NCBI RefSeq assembly: GCF_937858865.1
Contig: NZ_CALLYO010000454.1
Location: forward strand, 1-11,922
From: an uncultured Amaricoccus sp.
GTDB lineage: Bacteria; Pseudomonadota; Alphaproteobacteria; Rhodobacterales; Rhodobacteraceae
Length of the DNA stretch: 11,922 nucleotides
Direction: 5' to 3'
Under the pieces are notes generated by a model. The model was not told the origin of the DNA. It was given only the letters and a program-made list of their open reading frames with translations, and did not search any database. Position numbers and translations under genes: made by a program. Numbering within the stretch: the stretch's first letter is position 1; every line of letters begins with the position of its first letter. Shown here piece after piece: positions 1 to 5,888 of this stretch.

Positions 1-178
1 GCCTGCACCTCGTAGACGTAAGGCGGTGCCGCACCCTCCGGACGCGGCCCCGACGGTGCGAGAGGGCGACGGCCGCCCCGAGGGCGATGACCGCCGCGGC
101 AAGCAGGAGCCCGATCGCCCGGCGCCCGGGCCGCGCCACGCCGCCCGTCATCGCCGCCGCGGCGCCTGCTTCGTGCAT
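1..178 (-). CDS. Partial membrane-anchored protein downstream of hao (5' end only)
   Basis: The reading frame begins with ATG at 178, eleven bases beyond the hao stop codon, and runs off the left edge of the window. A second in-frame ATG lies at 151. Residues 20-41 form one hydrophobic segment (AIGLLLAAAVIALGAAVAL) after a basic stretch, so this is a signal peptide or N-terminal membrane anchor. After the segment this frame becomes implausibly arginine-rich. The frame reached by skipping two bases reads LAPSGPRPEGAAPPYVYEVQA-like sequence, which looks more like a periplasmic protein. A frameshift or base-call error near positions 55-65 is therefore possible. In ammonia oxidisers hao is followed by haoB, a membrane-anchored protein of unclear role, but too little is visible here to assign that name. 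No good ribosome-binding site is seen, so translation may be coupled to hao. Confidence 0.4.
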   Translation of the reverse strand, partial: MHEAGAAAAMTGGVARPGRRAIGLLLAAAVIALGAAVALSHRRGRVRRVRHRLTSTRCR

Positions 179-188
179 GGATCGTGCA

Positions 189-1781
189 TCACTGGGCCCC
201 ACCCTCGAGCGCCTCGATCCGGGCCTCGAGCGCCGCGCGCTCCCGCAGCCGGGTGTCCTCGTCACGGATCCGGGCGAGCGAGCCGATCAGCTCCGACCAG
301 CCGTAGGTATAGGTGAAGCCGCCGGGGTTGGCATGCGCCAGGCCCTTGAAGTGGCGCATGATCTCCTGCTCCCACATCTGGGCGTATTCGTACTCCGCCG
401 CGCTCGGGTTGTTCCCCTCGGTCCAGAAGAGCCCGAAGAACCCGCCCGGCACGTCCGCCTCCGGCTCCGGCGGCGCCGGCCGATTGGTCGCCTGCCCGAC
501 CAGCAGCCCGTCCTCGTAAAGCCCCTTGACGACCGCCTCGGCCTGCTGCACCAGCCCGACCCCCTGCGCCGTCCCCTTGTCGATCATCTCGAAGTAGCTC
601 TGCGCGAAGCTCGGCGCATGGCACTGCGAGCAGGTCGCGATCCACAGATCCTTGCGCTCCTCGAACCAGGGATGATCGAGGTTGTCGGCGATCGACGGCA
701 TCGGCGAGAAGCCCCAGCGGACCTTCTGCACCAGGTTGTGGCTGTAGGTCCCGTTCGCCTCCATGTGGCAGGTCTGGCAGGTCGGCGCCGTATAGCCGGC
801 CGAGGCGAAGGCCTCCGACAGCGGCGCATCCCAGTCCCACTCGGCGCCGCCGGTCTGGTAGATGATGCCGTGCCGCGAGAGCATGAAGGCCTCGAACTCG
901 TTGTGGTCGACGCCGTTGTGGCAGTTCGAGCAGACCTCCGGCTTGCGCGCCTGGGCGGCCGAGAACTCGTGCCGCGTGTGGCACTGGTTGCAGGTCGCCT
1001 GCGTCGTGTGGCACATGGTGCAGCCCTCGGCGATCTCGCGCTCGGCCATCCCCGCCCAGATCGCGGTCTCGTAGTTGGCCAGCATCGACAGAGCATGGCT
1101 CGGCCGCCCGGCGGGCCACTGCTCCTGCGGCCAGGTCAGCGTGTCGCGCTCGGACTCCCGCTCGGCGAACTGCTGCACGTGGCACTGGCCGCAGGCCGCG
1201 GAGTCGGGCAGCCGCAGGTCGGTCTTGTGATTGCCGCCCGCGCTCCCGACGCCCATGTGGCAATCGGCGCAGCCCACCTGCTCGAGGCTCTGCCCCTCGG
1301 GCAGCAGCCCCATCGACCGCAGGTTGCCTTCCACCTCCTCGATCATCGCCTTCTTGTAGGCGCGGGAATCGTCGTCGGGCAGCGCTCGGATCGCGTTCAG
1401 GTCGCCGTGCACGCTCTTCTGCCAGCCATGCACCCAGCGCGGGGTGATCGACTCGTGGCAGGTGACGCAGTCCGCCGCCTCGACGTCGAAATCGAGCTCG
1501 TCGCGCCCGGTATAGAAGAGCGTGGGATCGAGATAGGCCGACATGGGAATCGGCTCCCAGAGATCGGCGAACTTGCCCTTGCCCGCGCCCTGCGCCGCGT
1601 CGCGATAGCGGGCCGCAACCGCATCGTAGAGCACGTTCGGCGGGGCGTCCGGGGTGATGCCGAGCGCATCGTAGAGTTCCTGCGGCACCTCGGCCGAGGC
1701 GGGCGCCTGCACGAGAAGGAAGGCGGCGAGCAACGCCGCGACCTTCGTCCATGCCCTGCGCGCTGGCTGCCTGGGTCCCAT
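189..1781 (-). CDS. hao: Hydroxylamine oxidoreductase-family octaheme cytochrome c
   Basis: Predicted exported multiheme enzyme of 530 aa. Residues 1-30 are a Sec signal peptide ending in ASA. Eight CxxCH heme motifs begin at C105, C171, C197, C254, C264, C284, C335 and C384, the full octaheme set. In this family the fourth heme is the catalytic P460 site. An Asp-His pair at 292-293 after the sixth motif matches the known active-site pair. The tyrosine-containing segment GGFTYTYGW (487-495) lies in the C-terminal region, where the Tyr that crosslinks to P460 in oxidative HAOs is found. This favours oxidation of hydroxylamine (to NO or nitrite) over reductive action, but the alignment is inferred. 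Length is close to Nitrosomonas HAO (about 570 aa precursor), and no C-terminal membrane helix is seen. ATG at 1781 is chosen because GGAGGACAG lies just upstream and the signal peptide starts there. A longer frame to 1862 adds an unlikely 27 residues. No ammonia monooxygenase or cytochrome c554 gene is in the window. Confidence 0.92.
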   Translation of the reverse strand: MGPRQPARRAWTKVAALLAAFLLVQAPASAEVPQELYDALGITPDAPPNVLYDAVAARYRDAAQGAGKGKFADLWEPIPMSAYLDPTLFYTGRDELDFDVEAADCVTCHESITPRWVHGWQKSVHGDLNAIRALPDDDSRAYKKAMIEEVEGNLRSMGLLPEGQSLEQVGCADCHMGVGSAGGNHKTDLRLPDSAACGQCHVQQFAERESERDTLTWPQEQWPAGRPSHALSMLANYETAIWAGMAEREIAEGCTMCHTTQATCNQCHTRHEFSAAQARKPEVCSNCHNGVDHNEFEAFMLSRHGIIYQTGGAEWDWDAPLSEAFASAGYTAPTCQTCHMEANGTYSHNLVQKVRWGFSPMPSIADNLDHPWFEERKDLWIATCSQCHAPSFAQSYFEMIDKGTAQGVGLVQQAEAVVKGLYEDGLLVGQATNRPAPPEPEADVPGGFFGLFWTEGNNPSAAEYEYAQMWEQEIMRHFKGLAHANPGGFTYTYGWSELIGSLARIRDEDTRLRERAALEARIEALEGGAQ

Positions 1782-1821
1782 CGTCCTGTCCTCCGCGGGG
1801 AGCCTCGGTCGCAATCCCTCA

Positions 1822-1839
1822 CCGCCAACCTGCCGCCAA
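1822..1839 (-). promoter_or_regulatory. Tandem heptamer upstream of hao, 11-bp period
   Basis: On the minus strand TTGGCGG occurs twice with 4 bases between copies, giving an exact 11-bp period (plus-strand CCGCCAA at 1822-1828 and 1833-1839). It lies about 40-60 bp upstream of the hao ATG. Direct repeats one helical turn apart are a common form of activator site, for example for OmpR/PhoB-type regulators. No clear -35/-10 pair could be placed beside it, so the regulatory role is inference. Confidence 0.3.
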
Positions 1840-1855
1840 AGGAGACGAGGCCGTA

Positions 1856-1869
1856 GGTCCACCCGGACC
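1856..1869 (-). repeat. Small inverted repeat between ccmB and hao
   Basis: GGTCC-ACCC-GGACC is a perfect 5-bp inverted repeat with a 4-base loop, in the 146-bp gap between the ccmB stop and the hao start. There is no T-run on either side, so it does not look like a standard intrinsic terminator. It may be a weak hairpin or chance. Confidence 0.25.
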
Positions 1870-1927
1870 GAACGTCATGGAGCCGGCGCCGCGCGAGCAT
1901 GGGGCCGATCCCGGGAGAAGGGGTCGC

Positions 1928-2593
1928 CTACCGGAGATTGGCGCGAAGCGCCGCCGCCGCGGCCGGCGGCGCGAGGGCGAGGACGAAGAGGGTGAGGCCG
2001 CCGAGAAGCATGAATGCCGGCCACGGGTCGGCGCCCTCGGCTGCCGACGCAGCGGCACGGGCGCCGAAGATCAGCGACGGCAGATAGAGCGGCAGGACCA
2101 GGATCGAGAGCAGCAGCCCGCCGCGGCGGATGCCGACGGTTACCGCCGCCCCGATGGCGCCGAGAAAGCTGAGCGCCGGCGTGCCGACGGCAAGGCTCGC
2201 GACCAGCCACGGATAGGCCGGCGCCGGCAGATGCAGGGTGAGCGCGAGGAGCGGCGCGGCCGCGACGAGGGGCAGACCCGTCGTCAGCCAGTGCGCCACC
2301 GCCTTGAGCGCGACGAGAGCCTCGAGGGGCAGGGGAGAGAGAGCGAGAATGTCGAGGCTCCCGTCCTCCTGATCGGCCTGGAAGATCCGGTCGAGCGACA
2401 GCAGGCAGGCGAGGAGCGCGCCGATCCAGAGGGTCCCTGCGGCGAGACCGGCCAGTCGCTCCGGCTCCGGCCCGACCCCGAGCGGAACGAGCAGCACCGC
2501 GATCAGGAAGAAGGCCAGGCCGAGGCCAGCGCCGCCGCCGGAGCGAAAGGCGAGCGTCAGCTCGCGCGCGAGGACCGCCCCGGCCGCACTCAC
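1928..2593 (-). CDS. ccmB: CcmB, membrane subunit of the cytochrome c maturation ABC transporter
   Basis: Membrane component of System I cytochrome c biogenesis. With CcmA it drives release of heme-loaded CcmE from CcmC, so that heme can be attached to c-type cytochromes in the periplasm. The 221-residue protein has the usual family length and about six hydrophobic segments (near 22-40, 50-67, 95-120, 127-150, 158-177 and 192-215). Diagnostic stretches are the cytoplasmic loop LDRIFQADQEDGSLDIL (67-83) and the segment RRGGLLLSILVLPLYLPSL (156-174). The start is GTG at 2593. Its bases overlap the ccmA stop (GTGA, 4 bp), so translation is probably coupled. The stop is TAG. In many alphaproteobacteria ccmC, ccmD and ccmG follow directly. 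Here the next gene is hao, 146 bp away. Confidence 0.93.
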   Translation of the reverse strand: MSAAGAVLARELTLAFRSGGGAGLGLAFFLIAVLLVPLGVGPEPERLAGLAAGTLWIGALLACLLSLDRIFQADQEDGSLDILALSPLPLEALVALKAVAHWLTTGLPLVAAAPLLALTLHLPAPAYPWLVASLAVGTPALSFLGAIGAAVTVGIRRGGLLLSILVLPLYLPSLIFGARAAASAAEGADPWPAFMLLGGLTLFVLALAPPAAAAALRANLR

Positions 2594-3234
2594 GTCCAGG
2601 CGCCCTGGAGGAACGGATCGCCGGCGGCCGACGCCGTCTGCGCTTCCGCCGCCAGCACCAGCTCACGCGCGGGCGCGAGATCAAGCGGAACGTGCGTCGC
2701 GACGATCGCGAGCCCGCCGCCGGCCGCGTGCTCGCGCAGAACCCGAAGCAGGCGGCCCGTCGCATCGGCGTCGAGCGCGACGGTAGGCTCGTCGAGCAGC
2801 CAGAGCCGGCGCGGCGCGACCAGGAGGCGGGCGAGGCAGATGCGCCGCTTCTGCCCGGCCGAGCAGAGGTGCGCGGGCCGTTCGGCCAGCGGCCCCAGGT
2901 CGAAGGCGGCGAGCGCCGCTCCCGGATCCCCGCCGAAAAGGCGCGCCCAGAAGCGCAGGTTCTCGGCGACGGTGAGCTGCGGCTTGATCGCATCGAGATG
3001 GCCGGCATAGGCGACGGCGTCGGCGCGGCCCTCGCCGCCGACGGCACGGCCGTCGATCTCCATGCGGCCCGAGGCGGGCAAGAGGCCGGCGAGTGCCCGG
3101 AGCAGGGTCGATTTGCCGGAACCGTTCGGGCCGCGCAGGATCAGCGTCTCGCCGGAGCCGAGCGCGAACGAAAGCCCGCGGAGAATGAGGCGGCCGCCCC
3201 GGGTACAGGATAGGTCAGTGACGGTCAGCCCCAT
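2590..3234 (-). CDS. ccmA: CcmA, ATP-binding subunit of the cytochrome c maturation ABC transporter
   Basis: Cytoplasmic ATPase that works with CcmB on the CcmC-CcmE heme-handling complex. The 214-residue length is normal for CcmA. Visible ABC motifs are Walker A GPNGSGKST (35-43), a signature CSAGQ (124-128) in the CcmA-type context HLCSAGQKRR, Walker B LWLLDEPT with D148 and E149, and the switch histidine H181 in ATHVPLDL. The QKRR after the signature is typical of CcmA compared with other small ABC ATPases. The ATG at 3234 fits the length of the family, but only a weak GGGAA precedes it. The gene is first in a minus-strand ccmA-ccmB unit and is divergent from the heat-shock gene at 3461. 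Confidence 0.94.
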   Translation of the reverse strand: MGLTVTDLSCTRGGRLILRGLSFALGSGETLILRGPNGSGKSTLLRALAGLLPASGRMEIDGRAVGGEGRADAVAYAGHLDAIKPQLTVAENLRFWARLFGGDPGAALAAFDLGPLAERPAHLCSAGQKRRICLARLLVAPRRLWLLDEPTVALDADATGRLLRVLREHAAGGGLAIVATHVPLDLAPARELVLAAEAQTASAAGDPFLQGAWT

Positions 3235-3260
3235 GGTTCCCGCATAGCCGATCGGCCGCC

Positions 3261-3277
3261 GCCTGGGAAGTCCAGGC
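3261..3277. repeat. Perfect inverted repeat in the ccmA/hsp20 divergent intergenic region
   Basis: GCCTGG-GAAGT-CCAGGC is a perfect 6-bp inverted repeat with a 5-base loop. It lies 27 bp upstream of the ccmA start codon, so it may be in the ccmA leader or be an operator. There is no T-run on either side, which argues against a terminator. Confidence 0.3.
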
Positions 3278-3331
3278 AGCCCGCTCGTCTATCCCCTTGA
3301 TGGAAACTCACCTTTCCCTGCCCCGCCCTCC

Positions 3332-3361
3332 CCTTGAAACGCCGCTGCCCGGTACCCAGAT
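3332..3361 (+). promoter_or_regulatory. Probable heat-shock sigma factor (RpoH) promoter of hsp20
   Basis: CCTTGAAA at 3332-3339 is followed after 15 bases by CCCAGAT at 3355-3361. The RpoH consensus is CTTGAAA and CCCATnT with 11-16 bases between, so the -35 is perfect and the -10 has one mismatch. The expected start of transcription, near 3367-3369, falls at the base of the first leader hairpin. A weaker candidate, CCCTTGATGG, lies at 3295-3304. Confidence 0.6.
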
Positions 3362-3368
3362 CCTTCCC

Positions 3369-3457
3369 GTCCGGCGCCGCTCTGCGGGTCGGACTCCAGA
3401 GATGAGGGCCTGTCCCCGAGGGAAGGCCCGAAGATGTGTCGCTTCGAGAAGGATGCA
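3369..3457 (+). promoter_or_regulatory. ROSE-like RNA thermometer in the hsp20 leader
   Basis: Three consecutive hairpins fill the leader. The first pairs GTCCG (3369-3373) with CGGAC (3390-3394), and inside it CCGC with GCGG around TCT. The second pairs GGGCC (3406-3410) with GGCCC (3425-3429), and inside it TCCC with GGGA around CGA. The third (3435-3457) hides the ribosome-binding site: UCGCU at 3439-3443 lies opposite AGGA at 3450-3453. U3443-A3450, C3442-G3451 and U3439-A3453 pair, G3441 faces G3452, and C3440 is bulged. A U(U/C)GCU motif opposite the Shine-Dalgarno with a G-G contact is the hallmark of ROSE thermometers, known from small heat shock genes of alphaproteobacteria. Heat would melt the last hairpin and allow translation. 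Confidence 0.75.
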
Positions 3458-3460
3458 ACC

Positions 3461-3916
3461 ATGCGAACCTTTGATCTCACCCCCCTCTATCGCTCCACCG
3501 TCGGCTTCGACCGTCTGGCCAGCATTCTGGACCAGGTGATGAGCGCGGACGTGAGCCAGAACAGCTACCCCCCGTACAACATCGAGAAGACCGGCGAGGA
3601 TGCCTACCGCATCACGCTCGCCGTGGCGGGCTTCTCCGAGGACGAGCTCAGCATCGAGGCCCGTGAGGGTCAGCTCGTCGTGACCGGCCGCAAGGCCGAG
3701 ATCGAGGACAAGGCGACCGTCCTGCACCGCGGCATCGCGACCCGCGCCTTCGAGCGCCGCTTCCAGCTCGCCGATCATGTCCGCGTCGTCGACGCGGTGA
3801 CCGAGAACGGTCTCCTGCACATCGACCTGGTCCGCGAGGTTCCCGAGGCGCTGAAGCCCCGCAAGATCGAGATCTCGCGCGGCAAGGCGATCGAGAGCCA
3901 GGTCGCCGCGGCCTGA
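3461..3916 (+). CDS. Small heat shock protein, Hsp20/IbpA family
   Basis: Cytoplasmic ATP-independent holdase that binds unfolding proteins during heat stress for later refolding by DnaK/ClpB. The 151-residue protein has an N-terminal arm (1-37) starting MRTFDLTPLYRSTVGFDR, typical of class A alphaproteobacterial sHsps. An alpha-crystallin domain follows (about 38-132), with the markers YNIEKTGEDAYRI, AVAGFSEDEL, the L/VTGRK strand and ENGLLHIDL. The C-terminal motif IEI (136-138) is the I-x-I anchor used in oligomer formation. ATG at 3461 is preferred over the in-frame ATG at 3434 because AAGGA precedes it and 3434 lies inside the thermometer hairpin. The gene stands alone, with its own promoter, RNA thermometer and terminator, so control appears to be both transcriptional and translational. 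Confidence 0.95.
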   Translation: MRTFDLTPLYRSTVGFDRLASILDQVMSADVSQNSYPPYNIEKTGEDAYRITLAVAGFSEDELSIEAREGQLVVTGRKAEIEDKATVLHRGIATRAFERRFQLADHVRVVDAVTENGLLHIDLVREVPEALKPRKIEISRGKAIESQVAAA

Positions 3917-3939
3917 GCCGCACACGACTTGGAAAGGAA

Positions 3940-3968
3940 GGTCGCGCCCCGAGGGTGCGGCCTTTTGT
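3940..3968 (+). terminator. Intrinsic terminator after hsp20
   Basis: A 10-bp stem runs from GGTCGCGCCC (3940-3949) to GGGTGCGGCC (3953-3962), with two G-U pairs and a CGA loop, followed at once by TTTTGT. It lies 23 bp after the hsp20 stop codon. The facing flgN-like gene ends at 3981, so it may also limit read-through between convergent units. Confidence 0.85.
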
Positions 3969-3980
3969 CATCCGCGCGGC

Positions 3981-4343
3981 TTACGCGCGCTGATCGCGGG
4001 TGATCGTCGGCTCCCGCACCTCGACCGGCGTTCCGGCGGAACTGTAGGTGCGGAGCTGCGAGCGGGCGGCGCGGATCTCCTCGACCTGTGCCGCCCCCGC
4101 TCGGACCCCGGCGAGGCTCGCCAGGAGGAGACGGCTGTTGCGCTCGGCGCGGTCCTTGAGCGCCGTGAGGAAGTCCTCGGGCACCCCAGCCTCGCCTTCG
4201 AGCAGCTCCGCCACCGCCGCCTCGCGCCGCTCGACCAGCGTGCAGAGGTTCGAAAGGGGGCCGTTCAGGATCACCTTCCGCTCGAGATCGAGAAGTCTCA
4301 GGATGCGTGCGTAGCGTGCCGACGTGAGAATATGCGCGATCAT
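3981..4343 (-). CDS. FlgN-like flagellar protein (probable hook-filament junction chaperone)
   Basis: Probable cytoplasmic export chaperone; FlgN proteins bind the hook-filament junction proteins FlgK and FlgL before secretion. The 120-residue protein is small, largely helical by composition and without membrane segments. It has an N-terminal helical stretch (10-50), then the segment RNSRLLLASLAGVRAGAA (68-85), and ends around RSQLRTYSSAGTP, which resembles the end of FlgN-type proteins (long helix, then Tyr and Gly near the end). The family is weakly conserved, so the call leans on size, helical pattern and position. ATG at 4343 lies 4 bp after the flgJ stop, so the two are probably co-translated. 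The stop is TAA. Confidence 0.62.
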   Translation of the reverse strand: MIAHILTSARYARILRLLDLERKVILNGPLSNLCTLVERREAAVAELLEGEAGVPEDFLTALKDRAERNSRLLLASLAGVRAGAAQVEEIRAARSQLRTYSSAGTPVEVREPTITRDQRA

Positions 4344-4347
4344 CTGC

Positions 4348-4632
4348 TCACCGTTCCTGCTTGAGGAGTTCGAAGATCCGCTCGGCGAGCCCGATGCCGC
4401 CGCGCTGCGCCAGGAGCCTGGCGTATTCGTCGGTGAGAAGGCTGGCGAAGGCCTCCTCGCCCGCCCCGCCCCCGAAGCTCTCCGAGGGGGCATTGAGCCC
4501 GGAATGCCGGAGCATCTCCGCCAGAAAGGCCGCCTCGAACGCCTGCGCCGCCTCGCTCGCCGCCGTGTCGGTTGGCCTGGTCGCGCCGGGCCTTGGAGGC
4601 GCCACCGGCGATCCGATCGGGAATGACTGCAT
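4348..4632 (-). CDS. flgJ: Rod-binding protein, FlgJ N-terminal-type
   Basis: Flagellar rod assembly protein, acting in the periplasm on the growing rod. The 94-residue protein matches only the rod-binding domain of FlgJ, with the family pattern AFEAAFLAEML (31-41), FGGGAGEEAFASLLTDEYA (53-71) and RGGIGLAERI (77-86). The C-terminal muramidase domain found in enteric FlgJ is absent, which is normal in alphaproteobacteria, where a separate enzyme opens the peptidoglycan. ATG at 4632 follows AAGGGAGCCGGAG. It is the first gene of a minus-strand pair with the FlgN-like gene, divergent from fliK. Confidence 0.85.
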   Translation of the reverse strand: MQSFPIGSPVAPPRPGATRPTDTAASEAAQAFEAAFLAEMLRHSGLNAPSESFGGGAGEEAFASLLTDEYARLLAQRGGIGLAERIFELLKQER

Positions 4633-4690
4633 CTCCGGCTCCCTTCGCGGGCTCGCGTCCCTGCCGACCTATGCAGCCCGGGCGGTAAAG

Positions 4691-4705
4691 AAACCGTAAG
4701 GGTTT
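4691..4705. repeat. Short dyad in the flgJ/fliK divergent intergenic region
   Basis: AAACC-GTAAG-GGTTT is a perfect 5-bp inverted repeat in the 90-bp gap between the divergent flgJ and fliK starts. A related CGGT...ACCG pair (4683-4696) overlaps it. This is the most AT-rich part of the gap and could hold an operator, but no sigma-54, sigma-28 or CtrA consensus was recognised. Confidence 0.3.
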
Positions 4706-4722
4706 GCGGGCAAAGGAGGCGC

Positions 4723-5868
4723 ATGGACATATCCTTCCCGGTTCCCGACACGGCTGCCGCCAGGCCCCGGTCCACCGCCGCCCCACGCGAGGCGACGCAC
4801 CCGGCCGACCGCGAACGCGGAAAGGGCGAGGACTTCGGATCGGTGTTGCAGGACCCCCAGCAGCTCCCCGCGATCGAGCTGGCCGATGCCGGCGCCGATC
4901 CCGCCGCCGATCCCGCCGCAGCCGACATCCTGGTGGCCATCGTCGCGATGCCCGCCCCACCGCCGACGGACGCGGTGGACCTCCCGCCGGCCGACGCCGC
5001 TGCCGTCGCCCCCGATCTTCCTTCCCCGACCGCCACCCTTCCGGCGGCCGAGCTCACGCCGCCGCCACCCACCCCGATCGAGGACAGCAGCGCCCCGGCC
5101 GCCGATGGCGACATGCCGGTCGCCGCGCAGGGACCAACGCCGCGCCAAAACATCCGCCCGAGCGGGATGCTCCCCGTCACCGCGCCGGGGAGCGCGCCAA
5201 GGGCGGACGCCGAAGCCCCCGCTCCGGACGGCCCGATCGCCCCCGTGGCACTCCGGCGGGCCGATGCCCCGGCCGAGGGCGCCCAGCCGATGCCGACGGC
5301 CCTCCTCGCCCCGCCCGCCCGCTCGGGCGACGACCCGGCCAGCGGACAGGACGTCCGCCTGCTGGACGCGCCCGAGCCGGCATGGCAGCTCACCGAGGCC
5401 ACCGCGCGACCGGCCCGCGCCGAGGCGACCGTCCATCCGCTGGCGGCGGCGCCGGCTTCGCCCGCGCCGCGGCAGGTGGTCGCGCAGGTCGCCGTGGCGA
5501 TCGGCGAGGCCCCCGACGACCAGCGACTCGAGATCCGTCTGGATCCGCCCGAGCTGGGGCGGGTGCAGATCCATCTGACGCGGCACGATGGCGCCGTGCA
5601 GGCGGTGGTGCTGGCCGATCGCCCCGAAACCCAGGACCTCCTGCGCCGCCATTCCGACCTGTTGGCCAGCGAGCTGGACGCAGCGGGCTACGAAGGCGTC
5701 AGCCTCGACTTTCCTCGGCCGGACGCGCAGCCGGAACGCGCACCCCCCCCGAGCGACGACTGGGCCCAGACGCCCGCCCCACCGGCCGCCGTCCCGGAAC
5801 CGGTCGCGGTCACGCTTCGGGACGAAGCGCGGGGAAGCTTCGCCGGCGGGCTCGACATCCGCCTCTGA
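4723..5868 (+). CDS. fliK: FliK, flagellar hook-length control protein
   Basis: Secreted ruler that measures the hook and, through its C-terminal domain, switches the export gate (FlhB) from hook to filament substrates. The 381-residue protein has the usual FliK plan. A long Ala/Pro/Asp-rich, low-complexity N-terminal and central part (1-260) precedes a conserved C-terminal hook domain at about 267-330, with the markers LEIRLDPPELGRVQIHL, AVVLADRPETQDLLRRH and LASELDAAGYEGVSLDF. The ruler part contains short near-repeats such as DPAADPAAAD. ATG at 4723 is supported by a strong AAAGGAGG at 4712-4719. flgD follows after 20 bp, so the two probably form an operon. The N-terminal part is too low in complexity to compare by eye with other FliK proteins. 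Confidence 0.88.
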   Translation: MDISFPVPDTAAARPRSTAAPREATHPADRERGKGEDFGSVLQDPQQLPAIELADAGADPAADPAAADILVAIVAMPAPPPTDAVDLPPADAAAVAPDLPSPTATLPAAELTPPPPTPIEDSSAPAADGDMPVAAQGPTPRQNIRPSGMLPVTAPGSAPRADAEAPAPDGPIAPVALRRADAPAEGAQPMPTALLAPPARSGDDPASGQDVRLLDAPEPAWQLTEATARPARAEATVHPLAAAPASPAPRQVVAQVAVAIGEAPDDQRLEIRLDPPELGRVQIHLTRHDGAVQAVVLADRPETQDLLRRHSDLLASELDAAGYEGVSLDFPRPDAQPERAPPPSDDWAQTPAPPAAVPEPVAVTLRDEARGSFAGGLDIRL

Positions 5869-5888
5869 TCTCGGAAAAGGACGCACGG

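Noticed and set aside
87..1856. Long open frame on plus strand opposite hao
   Set aside because: It is a mirror of the hao coding region in high-GC DNA. The translation is Arg/Leu/Val-rich with no recognisable domain, while the minus strand has eight heme motifs.
3434..3460. Upstream ATG at 3434 as the start of hsp20
   Set aside because: It sits at the base of the thermometer hairpin without a ribosome-binding site, and it adds nine residues not typical of the family.
3981..5402. 473-codon minus-strand frame containing the flgN-like gene
   Set aside because: Only the last 120 codons look like protein. The rest lies opposite fliK and overlaps flgJ in another frame.
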